64,000 bases of DNA from NCBI RefSeq assembly GCF_001680005.1, contig NC_033564.1, positions 1,798,001 through 1,862,000 on the forward strand, written 5' to 3'. Positions within the stretch are counted from its first letter, which is position 1, and every line of letters starts with the position of its first letter. This document shows, one piece after another, positions 11,901 to 20,936 of this stretch. A program made the translations under genes and the position numbers. This DNA comes from Plasmodium coatneyi. Its lineage: Eukaryota > Apicomplexa > Aconoidasida > Haemosporida > Plasmodiidae. The notes beneath the pieces are model-generated. The model was not told the DNA's origin, ran no database searches, and saw only the letters and a list, made by a program, of their open reading frames with translations.

Positions 11901-13770
11901 ACCTTGCGATTTCTACGAAGAAGTTGTTGTCGTTGTAAAGTTCTCGAACGTAGCTCTCGACGCTGCTGAAGAGCTTCTCCTTCTCACCGATGAAGATGGA
12001 CTTGAGCTTTTTCACCGATTCGCTTTTATGGCTAATGGCGAGTTGGTTTCCTGAGGGGGGGAGAAGAATTAGAAAATGTATAACAATTCACCTACTGATG
12101 CAGAACAGTTCACCTACTGATGCGCAACAGTTCATCTACGGATGTATAGGAGTCCATACTGCGATGCACAGCCGTGTGGAGGCACACCCAGTCAGTCACC
12201 TCTGCTCACCTGAATCTGCCAGCTTGGCCACATCCGAGTCCTCGCCCTGCAGGGGCACCGAGTTCAGGTGCTTCTCGTCCAGCTCATCCATAACCATCTC
12301 CTTATAACGGAGGTAAATCTGCTTCACCATCACCTTAAAGGAGTCATATTTTTTCTCGTAAAATTTGTAAAAGTTCCTGGTATATCTGAAAGCTAAGCGG
12401 CTGAGGCAAGTCATGATTTGTTCCTTCAGCAAGTTGGACAGCAAATGGCTACACGTCGTAACTGCGTGGTTTTCGAGCGAATCCTTATTAATTCGAGCGA
12501 TTAACTTAAACTTGCTAAGAATTAACGTCTTAAACATCATACAGACCGTTTCAAATTTCTCTGAGTAGCTTTGGATATGAGGTAGAATTACATACCTTAG
12601 AATTGTTTTGCCTTTTTTCTCATCAGAGGCGACACTATAACGAAATATGCCCCTCTTGAAATAGGTAGAGTTGCCTAGATATTTCAAATTATATTTTTCA
12701 AATACTTCTTTTTCGGTTAGTCCATTTTTTATAAATATGGATTGGATGTATTGCTCTATATACTTGACTGCATTTTCGTTTTTGATCCCCATTTTCATTT
12801 TACTGAATAAGTAACTTTTTTTCTTAATAGGACTTAGAAGTAACAGAATGATATGCAGAGGGACTATGATGACTCCATTTTGGTACCTCGCGCCATAGAT
12901 AAAGAAATCAAATTTTAGACAAGACAAAAAGTTCACATAAACTGAGTTATCATTTAGTAGGCAATTCATATGCACTTTATTCTCGTCATTAAGTAGAATA
13001 GTGTTGTACTTTGGGTGAATTACATATCTAATAACTTTTAAATGTCCTGAGATGACGAAGAATCCTCCTAACAAACTTTCGTCTTCTCCCTTCTGGGGCA
13101 GCATCTTCTTACTTAAGCTGCTCAGATTGCACAGATTTGATAACACCATCACAGGGATGGTCCCTGCACTCACCGTAGTGCTAGTTATTTCATCATTCGT
13201 TTTTTTGTTAATTTTTAAAGTTATTTCTCCTTCGTAGGTTCTCGCTGATAGTTTACACAAATAGGGATAGTCGTTTCTTGTTTCTCCTTTGTCGTTTTTC
13301 AACACGGGGTTTTTTATTCTTATGTCACTTACGTAAAATTTTATCGAATCTGTTTTTTTTTTGTTAAAGTTTTGCGCAGCGTATGTGTTTATGTTGGGGG
13401 AGAATTCCATCACGGGGATGCTCTCCGGCATGTTCTTGATGTAAACATTTACGAAGGAGTTGTAGTCGTCTATATGAGACTGTATTAAAAATTTTGTGAA
13501 AATGTTGTACGTCCCGTTTATTAGCCTATCTACTTTGGGCTTCATGTTCGGGTAGAGTGCCTCGATTATTTTCAGATGCATCTTGATTTCCCCGTCAGTG
13601 ATTTTCAGGTTTATTTTTTTCACATCCTCCGCAGTGGGGAGGCTGTCCCCCTTGGGCCCGCTACCACTGGAGCGGTTACCACTTGGGTTGTCTCCAATGC
13701 TTGCATTGGCCTTGTTCGCGCGTGGGCCTCCACCGAGTCTGCCGCTAACTACCTGCTTGTTCTGCATCAT
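8992..13770 (-). CDS. RPA2: DNA-directed RNA polymerase I subunit RPA2 (second largest subunit)
   Basis: This is the beta-like subunit of the enzyme that makes ribosomal RNA in the nucleolus. There are two exons, 13770-12210 and 12050-8992. The 159-base intron has a GTGAG donor and a C-rich CTCAG acceptor and is phase 1. The product is 1,539 residues. Family signatures are clear: a stretch near FRAIHRGCFF followed by RKLLGESWGFICPVHTPDGS (the spacing and the HRGCFF form point to Pol I rather than Pol II or III); the GYDMEDALIINKSSAERG motif of the active-centre region; VGDKFASRHGQKG with the following SRMTIGMLIE block; and a C-terminal zinc-binding pair CPQCG and CKSCG. A Plasmodium-specific hydrophilic insert, rich in Asp/Glu/Ser, lies in the middle (about 10750-11120), and a shorter one at about 9600-9740. 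The start could be either of two adjacent Met codons. Confidence 0.95.
12051..12209 (-). other. RPA2 intron
   Basis: This 159-base intron has donor GTGAG and acceptor CTCAG. Splicing joins frame ...LADSG to NQLAISHKSE, so the real second exon starts 35 bases upstream of the first possible start codon in that frame. Confidence 0.9.
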
Positions 13771-15532
13771 CTTTCGTTACACTTATTTTTTTTTTCTCCT
13801 ATGTGGATGTTGACTTATATGCTCGCCGTTCCTTCTGCAAGGGGTCTTAACTGTGCAGTCGACGAAAGACGTGCCCCTATTCGTGTATCCTTACGCACTA
13901 ACCTGCTTCGGTATGCCCGTTCCTGCGTGGATGAGCAACTTCTCCTACCCCCCCTGTGCGCCGTAAATAGTAGCAACTCCCGAGATTCTATCCGTCAACG
14001 CGCTTTCATAATTTTGGGGGTTAATTCACAACGCAGAAAACGGTAAGTAGATCCTCAAACTTATGATGCTCCTTCGGAGTGTGAAGCATACAACAACAAA
14101 CAACAAATTCTTTGCAGACAGAAAAAATGGGGAGAAAATGTCGCAACGCTGAAATGTTTACTGACCCCGTTGGTATAACCCAAAACAGGGTGTTTAAAAG
14201 GGAAAGCAAAAAATGTCCTGCGCTGTCCTGCGTGGAAAGATTTACAAAAGGCTCCTCAGGGGATGGTTAAAAATGCCCCTTTGGTTGGTCAACTTGGTCA
14301 GTTTTCTCCATCCGACGGAGCATCCACGGGATGTACAAAAGGGGAAGAACTGGCCAAGCGTAAAAGTAAAGTTGTAAAATTACGAAACGTTTATTAAAAG
14401 ATGTCGCAAAATGTAGTTGGCCCTATTAAAATGAAATTAATTCAAAGCGTTAAAAGGGGGCAACATCATACGCATTAATGTAGCTATTGTTCTTGCGTAT
14501 TTTATTTTATTTATTTATTTTTGTTCTTGGAAAATTGCTTTACAACAAATGGCATATTGAACGAGCAGGATGAATGGCCCCCCCAAAAAAAAAATCTTCT
14601 ATGCTGACGTTACATGTGGGGGGCCAAATATTGCCCCCCGGTTCTTCTGCGCTACTCCGTTATTGCGCCATGTTGCTTTTTTTTTTTTTTTTTTAAAAAC
14701 CTCGCGCATACGGGTACGGCCGCATATATAATGCATGTAAAAACGGGCACCACACGTATAACCAGTTGTTTGTATTGCATATATCACATTTATATTTATG
14801 TTAATAAGTATTTTTTTTTTTTTTCTTTCTTTTCTTCCCCTTCTTGCGTTAAGCTAGGCACGCGAGCAAACCCAGTCTCCTTTACCGCACGAGTACGTAT
14901 GTTTACAAACCAAGAACTTTTTGCTTTGATTTTTATCGATTAGCATTTCCCCGTACCCAAACGGTAAAATACACATAACCCATTCATCGCGCGAGTATAC
15001 ATTATTTTTTTTTCCGTCGAATTTGAACTTGCGCCTTTTTTATGTGCCAGCCATCTTGTTTCAGTTTGGCCCAAGCCTTTCCCCCACTGGGTTTGCGTTT
15101 GCATATCGCACGGGTACACAGACCGTAGCATATGATGACGTACGTATCTATTTTCACCTATATGCATTTTTAAGTGTTCCCTTTTTTTGGGGGGTATAGC
15201 AGAAAGATACTTTTTTTCTTTTTTTTTATTCACGCCGCTTTGAGCAGAACTGCTTTAAAAGCACGTGACCGTTTCTTCGCACACCGTTTAATCTTCCTAT
15301 TTGTTCTTTTCCCCATATCAGTGCTATTCCTTCGCCTGTGTTTAGGTAGCCTTACATGCAACCACACTGGCATTTCTTGAATGTCATAACGGAATCTTTT
15401 TCCTCCTTTTTTGCTTTTGAAGCAAACGTTTATTCTTGGCCCTCTGGTTAACTGTAAAACCAGCTTAGCGTAACCGCGTGATATAGCTGAGCGCATTGCC
15501 ACCCAACCTGTAGAACAACCCAGCTTGCGAGA
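13771..15532. other. Divergent promoter region between RPA2 and delta-COP
   Basis: These 1.76 kb separate two genes transcribed away from each other, so the region must hold both promoters. It contains T tracts (14678-14695, 14811-14825) and short ORFs only. A plus-strand frame of 47 codons starts at 14127 (MGRKCRNAEM) and a minus-strand basic frame of 88 codons starts at 15496. Neither is convincing as a gene, and the second would sit in the delta-COP 5' leader. Confidence 0.55.
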
Positions 15533-17104
15533 ATGACTGTGTTAAGCGCGGCTATAAGCACGAAGAGCAAAATTTTGGTTTCTCGGCAGTTCCAGAACAT
15601 CAGCAAATGTGACTTGGATTCGCTGACCATCCCGTTCCACAACCTGATCGAACGGGAGAGGAGCGACCACACGTACATAGAAACGGACAAAGTAAGATAC
15701 GTATACCAGCCACTGGATAGTATTTACATTTTCCTAATAACGAATATAAACTCTAACATTATAGAAGACTTGGAAATAATTAAGGTGCTCAGTCAGATAA
15801 TTCAGGACCTATGTCAGGGGAACATCAATGAAAGTACCATTCTGAAGAAATGCTTTACCATCATATTTTACATCGATGAGTTAATAAAAAATGGAGTACG
15901 AGAAATAGTAAACAGTAACCAAATAAAAACGTACATTGAAATGGAGTCCCATGAAGAGAAATTACAGACCATAATTAGGGAGAATAAAGAGAAGGAGGAA
16001 AAAGAGAGAAGGAAATTTATTGCCTCCAAGTTGGAAAAGAATAGACAGAAACAGGGCAAAGCTGGTAGTAATAGTTTTCTCTCCAATGATGTCCTCACAA
16101 ATGTGGACTACAGTACCAACATGGGGTACAATACCAACATGGGTTACAACACCAACATGGGTTACAACACCAACAACATTGGTTACAACACCAACAACAT
16201 TGGTTACAACACCAACATGATGGACCACTTTCTCTACAAAACGGAGGAACCCAGTGATATCCTAGATGAAAGCTTCAATGCATATAGGGGAATGCAAATA
16301 TCAAACAAAAAAGAGCAAGTGAAAATTCTAAACGTAGTAGACAGTAATAAAACGCTCAACAAACCAAACATTAATGTAAATGCCCTGTTCGATAAGCCCA
16401 TCAATATAGTCATAAGTGAGCACATTATATGTACTCTAAGTTCGGAAGGAACCCTCTGCGATTTGGACATTCAAGGAACCTTTAACATGCAAATAAATAA
16501 CCACAAGTATTCAAAAGTGATCATAGAATTGGATAACGAATATTCTGATAAGGCCAAGATACACCCCATATTAGACAAAAGTAAGTATAACTCTAATGTA
16601 CTAGAATTAAAGGATAAGGGGAAGAATTTTCGTGTAAATACTACTTACCCTTTACTCAAGTGGAAAATAAATCACCTGAACGATTCGTATATACCACTTA
16701 ACATTAGTTGCTGGCCATGTGAAGACAATGAAAGTACTCTCCTAAATTTGGAAATTGAAAATAAAAGAAAAAACCCCGACGATGTGATATACGATTTGAA
16801 CGTGAATTTAATGTGCCCCTCTTCTAGTAAGCCACAGATTATGAGCAAAGACAAAGGCATTATCGAACATGATGGGATTTTGCTCGCCTGGAAGGTAGAT
16901 GCTCTAAAAAGCAACCAGAACTGCCAAATTGAAATTTCCATTCAGTCCAAACCGGAGAGCGTCTTCCCTTTCTCTGTTGAGGCCAAGTCAAACATACTGG
17001 CGCACAAATTGAACGTTTTGAAGGTCTTTGATGAGGATACAAACGAAGACATTGAGTACGAAATTAAGAAGAATATTACTTACCTCTTCACCATCAACAA
17101 GTAG
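15533..17104 (+). CDS. Coatomer subunit delta (delta-COP)
   Basis: The product is a subunit of the COPI coat, which returns cargo from Golgi to ER. The 523-residue single-exon protein begins MTVLSAAISTKSKILVSRQF, the characteristic start of the delta-COP longin domain (about residues 1-140). It continues with KVRYVYQPLDSIY, NSNIIEDLEI and EMESHEEKLQ, all recognisable delta-COP blocks. A charged coiled stretch follows (about 145-185), then a Plasmodium-specific tandem repeat of NTNMGY/NTNNIGY units (about 193-229). The C-terminal mu-homology domain occupies about 285-523. Length is close to that of animal delta-COP (about 510). It is transcribed divergently from RPA2. No frame problem is seen. 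Confidence 0.95.
   Translation: MTVLSAAISTKSKILVSRQFQNISKCDLDSLTIPFHNLIERERSDHTYIETDKVRYVYQPLDSIYIFLITNINSNIIEDLEIIKVLSQIIQDLCQGNINESTILKKCFTIIFYIDELIKNGVREIVNSNQIKTYIEMESHEEKLQTIIRENKEKEEKERRKFIASKLEKNRQKQGKAGSNSFLSNDVLTNVDYSTNMGYNTNMGYNTNMGYNTNNIGYNTNNIGYNTNMMDHFLYKTEEPSDILDESFNAYRGMQISNKKEQVKILNVVDSNKTLNKPNINVNALFDKPINIVISEHIICTLSSEGTLCDLDIQGTFNMQINNHKYSKVIIELDNEYSDKAKIHPILDKSKYNSNVLELKDKGKNFRVNTTYPLLKWKINHLNDSYIPLNISCWPCEDNESTLLNLEIENKRKNPDDVIYDLNVNLMCPSSSKPQIMSKDKGIIEHDGILLAWKVDALKSNQNCQIEISIQSKPESVFPFSVEAKSNILAHKLNVLKVFDEDTNEDIEYEIKKNITYLFTINK
16108..16221 (+). repeat. Tandem NTNMGY-type repeats in delta-COP
   Basis: About six imperfect 18-21 base units encode YNTNMG or YNTNNIG, between the helical linker and the mu-homology domain. 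The units are nearly identical at DNA level, which suggests recent slippage. Confidence 0.9.
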
Positions 17105-18101
17105 CCTGTTCCGGTGTGGGGACCGCTACATGGGGTGCTCCCTCCACCGTCACGGGCAGGATCCATTGTGACAACTTTTTGTGCCAATTTGCATGCCCAC
17201 TGTGTGCTCCTTTTTTTTTTGTCCTATCGATTCATTTCAAACTACTAAAAAGACCTAGCGCAGTTTAACTGGGCCCCGAGGGAGAGCCCCCCCGACGGGA
17301 CATCCATTTAACACGTGTCATCTTTATGCAGAGGTGATCGTCGCGGCATGTTATCCTTCGCCACAGCCACGGGGTCATGTAAATGCATGCAAGAAAAAGA
17401 AAAGTAAACATACGAATTAAACCAGTGGGTTAGGTCCAAACGGTGTGCTTTATAGGGATAGCTACATTGGGAGGGAAAGCTTTAATGCTTCTTGCCTGCA
17501 ATTGTACCCCCGCATGACTTCCCATTCGGGTGTACCCATTTGTGGAGGAAAAGGAAACTGCCATTTTTAAGCGTAAAAATGCAGTCTCCCCCAAACGTGC
17601 ACGCAGAAGGGGCGATACGAATACCTTCTGGGATGAAAAGAATCTCCTTTTCTTTTTTTTTGTATTTTATGATGGGAAAAGCCATGGTAGGGTAGGGAGA
17701 CCTGTCGCCACATTATGTGTGAATACCATTGGAGCAGATCTCCTGCGCGTTCGTAACTTCGTTCGTAACTTCGTGCGCCCCTTCGATGGTGCCCCTCCTA
17801 TCCTTGCGCTCGCAAAGCTATGCACGAAAATCTACGCTTGTCTTTTTTCCACAAGAGTAACACTACGGAAGGGGAATATTAAAGCGCCCTACCAAACCGT
17901 TTCAGTGATGGAAGGGAAAAAATGCTTAACTCATTTGGACTTGTGCTAATAGGCAAAAAGGGGGTGAAAAGCTTTAAAAAAAAAAAAAAAAATTCCATCA
18001 TCGTATATCCCTTTGTATAGCTTGCTAAATAAAGAATCTAACAAAAAAGTGGACCCATAGAAGGAAAAGCCAAGTTTATTACAATATATTGTGTCAAGTT
18101 A
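17105..18101. other. Intergenic region, no gene recognised
   Basis: This 1 kb lies between two plus-strand genes. It holds an A tract at 17977-17992 and a short C-rich patch at 17285-17300. The longest frame (17530-17949) has no coding character. It likely contains the delta-COP 3' untranslated region and the MORN gene promoter. Confidence 0.55.
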
Positions 18102-20075
18102 ATGAGCGATAAGACGTTGAGAGGATGCTTTTACAGGGACTGCACGCTGTACGTTGGAGAGTATATCCTAGAGGACGAACCCAGCCATGGTGAAGCTCTC
18201 CCGGAGAGTGGAGCCACTTTGAATAAAGGAAAACATGGGAACAAAAAGGGGTGTAAAAAGGGGGACACAAATGAAGATCCACATGGGGACACCAGTGACA
18301 GCGCGGGTAAAGGCATAACCACTGATAATAACACCCTTGACAGCAACTCGGGACAGGAAGGGTCCCCCGGGAGAGGCATCATTTTCCATGGCCAGGGAAA
18401 GTACATCAGAGCGAACGAAATCTTTGCAGGGCATTTCCAAAACGGCAATTACAGAAAAGGCATATGGATAAAGTACAAAAATATTCACAACTTATTTTAC
18501 TACATGAATATACACCATGCACTGTCTAGGGATAAGGACTCCATCATCCAGGGGTCTACAAAAAATTTAAAAAATTTTTTATATGTACCCCTGAAGGAGG
18601 TCAATATATACATAGGGGAATTTGACAAGAATATGTTTAATGGGTTTGGCGTGTACTACTTTTATCCCTTCCTGTACGTCGGGTACTTTATAAATAATAC
18701 CATGGATGGGTATGGCTACATGTTTTGCGCGAACCACGTTGGGGAAAAATATGGGGAGGGAGCAAAGGAGGAAGACAACGCAAGCGGCACGATTAACAAT
18801 TTGTTCGATTTCTTATTCGTCCGAGGTGAAAAGGGGGGGATTACGAACAGGTCTGCTGAAAAACCAAAGGGAGAAAAGGACGCCAAGGTGGTTGTGCAAA
18901 GTGAAAATCGTGATGAGGAGACAATCGGGGAAGAGACCTCCAGCCCGGGGGGGCTACTCCTTCAGGTGTATGAAAAGCTGGAGAAGATGATGAAGGAGGG
19001 GGAAGCTGGCCTGCGGGAAGAACCGCATATGATAGAGGAACCTCCGATGTGTATGCAACCGGGGCATGCCCCCCCCACGGGCAACCTCGTGGAGAAGCTC
19101 AAAAGAGACATTTTCAAAAACTTCAAAATGCAAACGAGCAGAAAAAACAAAGTGAACAAAATAAAAAAGTTCCTTCAGGAAAATGAGAGGGAAAACATTT
19201 TTGATATTTTCAAACTTATATCATATGAGCATTTACTCTACCAGGGGTACTTCCATAAGAATAATTTTTTGTCCACCCCGGAGGAGCAGATCCTACACAG
19301 GAGTTTGTTCCTTCAGATGTATGTCGAAATGTTCATCGAAAAGGTGAACTCGTTTCGAAGAAACTTGGCTGAGGGGGTGGAGCCCCAAGACTTGTGCATA
19401 AATGGGGACAACGTTTTGTACGTGCTGGAAAGGAAACAGAAAACACCCGAGGGGGAGACTACACAGGGGGGCGCAATTGTCAATGCGGGTGCCGTTCCAA
19501 TTGCCACCGCAAATAACGATCGCAGTGATGTGCGTGAGGAACCTAAGGAAATTGTCCCCCGCGAGGAGGCTAAGAAATCCAGTGTGTTCAACCCCGATGT
19601 GCGTGAAGGAATTCCCCAGGGAAATAGCACCCCTAATACAAGTTTACCAAATGAACACTACAGAGATATCATAGACCTGAACCTTCTCAAACGCATCTTC
19701 GAAGCTACGGCAGACGACAACGTGGACTACGCTGTAGAGGTAGTCACAGATAAGAAGCTCCTAAAATATAAAAGGATATTTGCAGGATTAAAAACAGACA
19801 AGGAAATAAACCACCTAGATAAAGCCACACTACATTTAAATGGGTATTACCAACTGGTCGTCATAAATATCAAGTGTAGGGATGACACCTCCTTCAGCTT
19901 AAATACAAACCAATGCAATATACAAAATATTTACAAAATAAAAATGTTCTTAATTTCTTCTACCCAATCGTCTATAATTAGGTACAACAAGTTTTTCCTT
20001 TACTACATTTATGTGTACGTTAAAAATTCTGATAAGAAAGGTGGTAAAGGGAAAGTGAGGAAGAAGAAGGGTTAG
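18102..20075 (+). CDS. MORN-repeat-containing protein
   Basis: This is a 657-residue, single-exon protein. The N-terminal third has MORN-like units (tyrosine, then glycine pairs, then GxG): LYVGEYILE near residue 13; a unit around GRGIIFHGQGKYIRANEIFA (about 90-110), followed by GHFQNGNYRKGIW; and a pair at about 168-210 with YIGEFDKNMFNGFGVYYF and YVGYFINNTMDGYGYMF. Between them and afterwards are hydrophilic Plasmodium-type inserts rich in Glu, Lys and Gly. The C-terminal part (about 520-650) is again well folded in character, with a very basic end (KKGGKGKVRKKKG). MORN proteins often act at membranes or the inner membrane complex; that role is inference here. The start codon is the first Met after stops in frame. 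Confidence 0.82.
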   Translation: MSDKTLRGCFYRDCTLYVGEYILEDEPSHGEALPESGATLNKGKHGNKKGCKKGDTNEDPHGDTSDSAGKGITTDNNTLDSNSGQEGSPGRGIIFHGQGKYIRANEIFAGHFQNGNYRKGIWIKYKNIHNLFYYMNIHHALSRDKDSIIQGSTKNLKNFLYVPLKEVNIYIGEFDKNMFNGFGVYYFYPFLYVGYFINNTMDGYGYMFCANHVGEKYGEGAKEEDNASGTINNLFDFLFVRGEKGGITNRSAEKPKGEKDAKVVVQSENRDEETIGEETSSPGGLLLQVYEKLEKMMKEGEAGLREEPHMIEEPPMCMQPGHAPPTGNLVEKLKRDIFKNFKMQTSRKNKVNKIKKFLQENERENIFDIFKLISYEHLLYQGYFHKNNFLSTPEEQILHRSLFLQMYVEMFIEKVNSFRRNLAEGVEPQDLCINGDNVLYVLERKQKTPEGETTQGGAIVNAGAVPIATANNDRSDVREEPKEIVPREEAKKSSVFNPDVREGIPQGNSTPNTSLPNEHYRDIIDLNLLKRIFEATADDNVDYAVEVVTDKKLLKYKRIFAGLKTDKEINHLDKATLHLNGYYQLVVINIKCRDDTSFSLNTNQCNIQNIYKIKMFLISSTQSSIIRYNKFFLYYIYVYVKNSDKKGGKGKVRKKKG

Positions 20076-20936
20076 CACGGTTTGGGCCAACTTCCCCTGG
20101 GGGAGTGCGTGTATACGCTTGACACAACGGGTGCGTAGCCCGAGGTGGGTTGAAAAAGCGGCTAAACAAGTGCCACCCGTGCGAAGTAAGTTCGACAGTT
20201 CCTTTTTTTTTTCAAGTGGACTTTTACAAAATTTGCCGAACAGAGATAAATTACGCCTTCATAAATTGCATCGCGTTGTGTGCAGCGCACTGTGTGCGTT
20301 CCAGTCGTCGTGAACGGTTGGTTTGTCCTCCCCTGATAGGACTAACGCGGTAGATTCCTTTTTAACAATACCGGTATTAAAATTTAAAAATGGTGTATAT
20401 TCTTAAAAGTTTATGTCGGTTTGAATGAAAGAATGGAGGAAACAAAACAAATAAAGAAATCTTAAAATTTATTAAAAGGTTATATATAAAATCACATTAA
20501 AAATAGCAAAAAGTATGGGGTTTATAATATAACGACACATATGCGTTTGTGCATGCACATGCGTACGTGTACATATATAAAAAAAAAAAATATATTTTTT
20601 TTTTTTGTGCTTGCGCGCAGGATATAAATATTGGGTAAAACTGTGCTTTTCGCATTTTGAAAAGAAAAAAAAAAAAAAACATCACGTATGTGCGTATTTT
20701 AACGTACGAATTTTGATGACAAATATTATGTGTGAAAAACAAATATCACATGATAAAAAAGACAGGGGTCGGAGGGGGGGAATGCTTTCATCCTTATCAT
20801 GGCAGTGGCTTACTCGCTCCTTCGCTCCTTCCCTTCTTGACTTGTTCACCTTAACTTGTTCACCTTAACTTGTTCACCCGTTTGTTCACCCGTTTGTTCA
20901 CCCGTTTGTTCATCTTAACTTGTTCATCTTCGTTCC
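20076..20936. other. Convergent 3' region with minisatellite
   Basis: The 3' ends of the MORN and PP2C genes face each other here. The region contains A/T tracts near 20580-20605 and 20666-20680, alternating CA/TA sequence, and the TTGTTCACC tandem repeat at 20839-20936 described separately. No gene is seen. Confidence 0.6.
20839..20936 (+). repeat. TTGTTCACC minisatellite
   Basis: About seven units of 12-14 bases share TTGTTCA(C/T)C followed by TTAAC or CGTT. The array ends directly at the PP2C stop codon, so it lies in that gene's 3' untranslated region. Confidence 0.85.

Noticed and set aside
14127..14270. 47-codon plus-strand frame MGRKCRNAEM
   Set aside because: Too short, no recognised family, and located in the divergent RPA2/delta-COP promoter.
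17530..17949. 139-codon plus-strand frame between delta-COP and the MORN gene
   Set aside because: Poly-Phe from a T tract and no domain character; it lies in a spacer of normal size.
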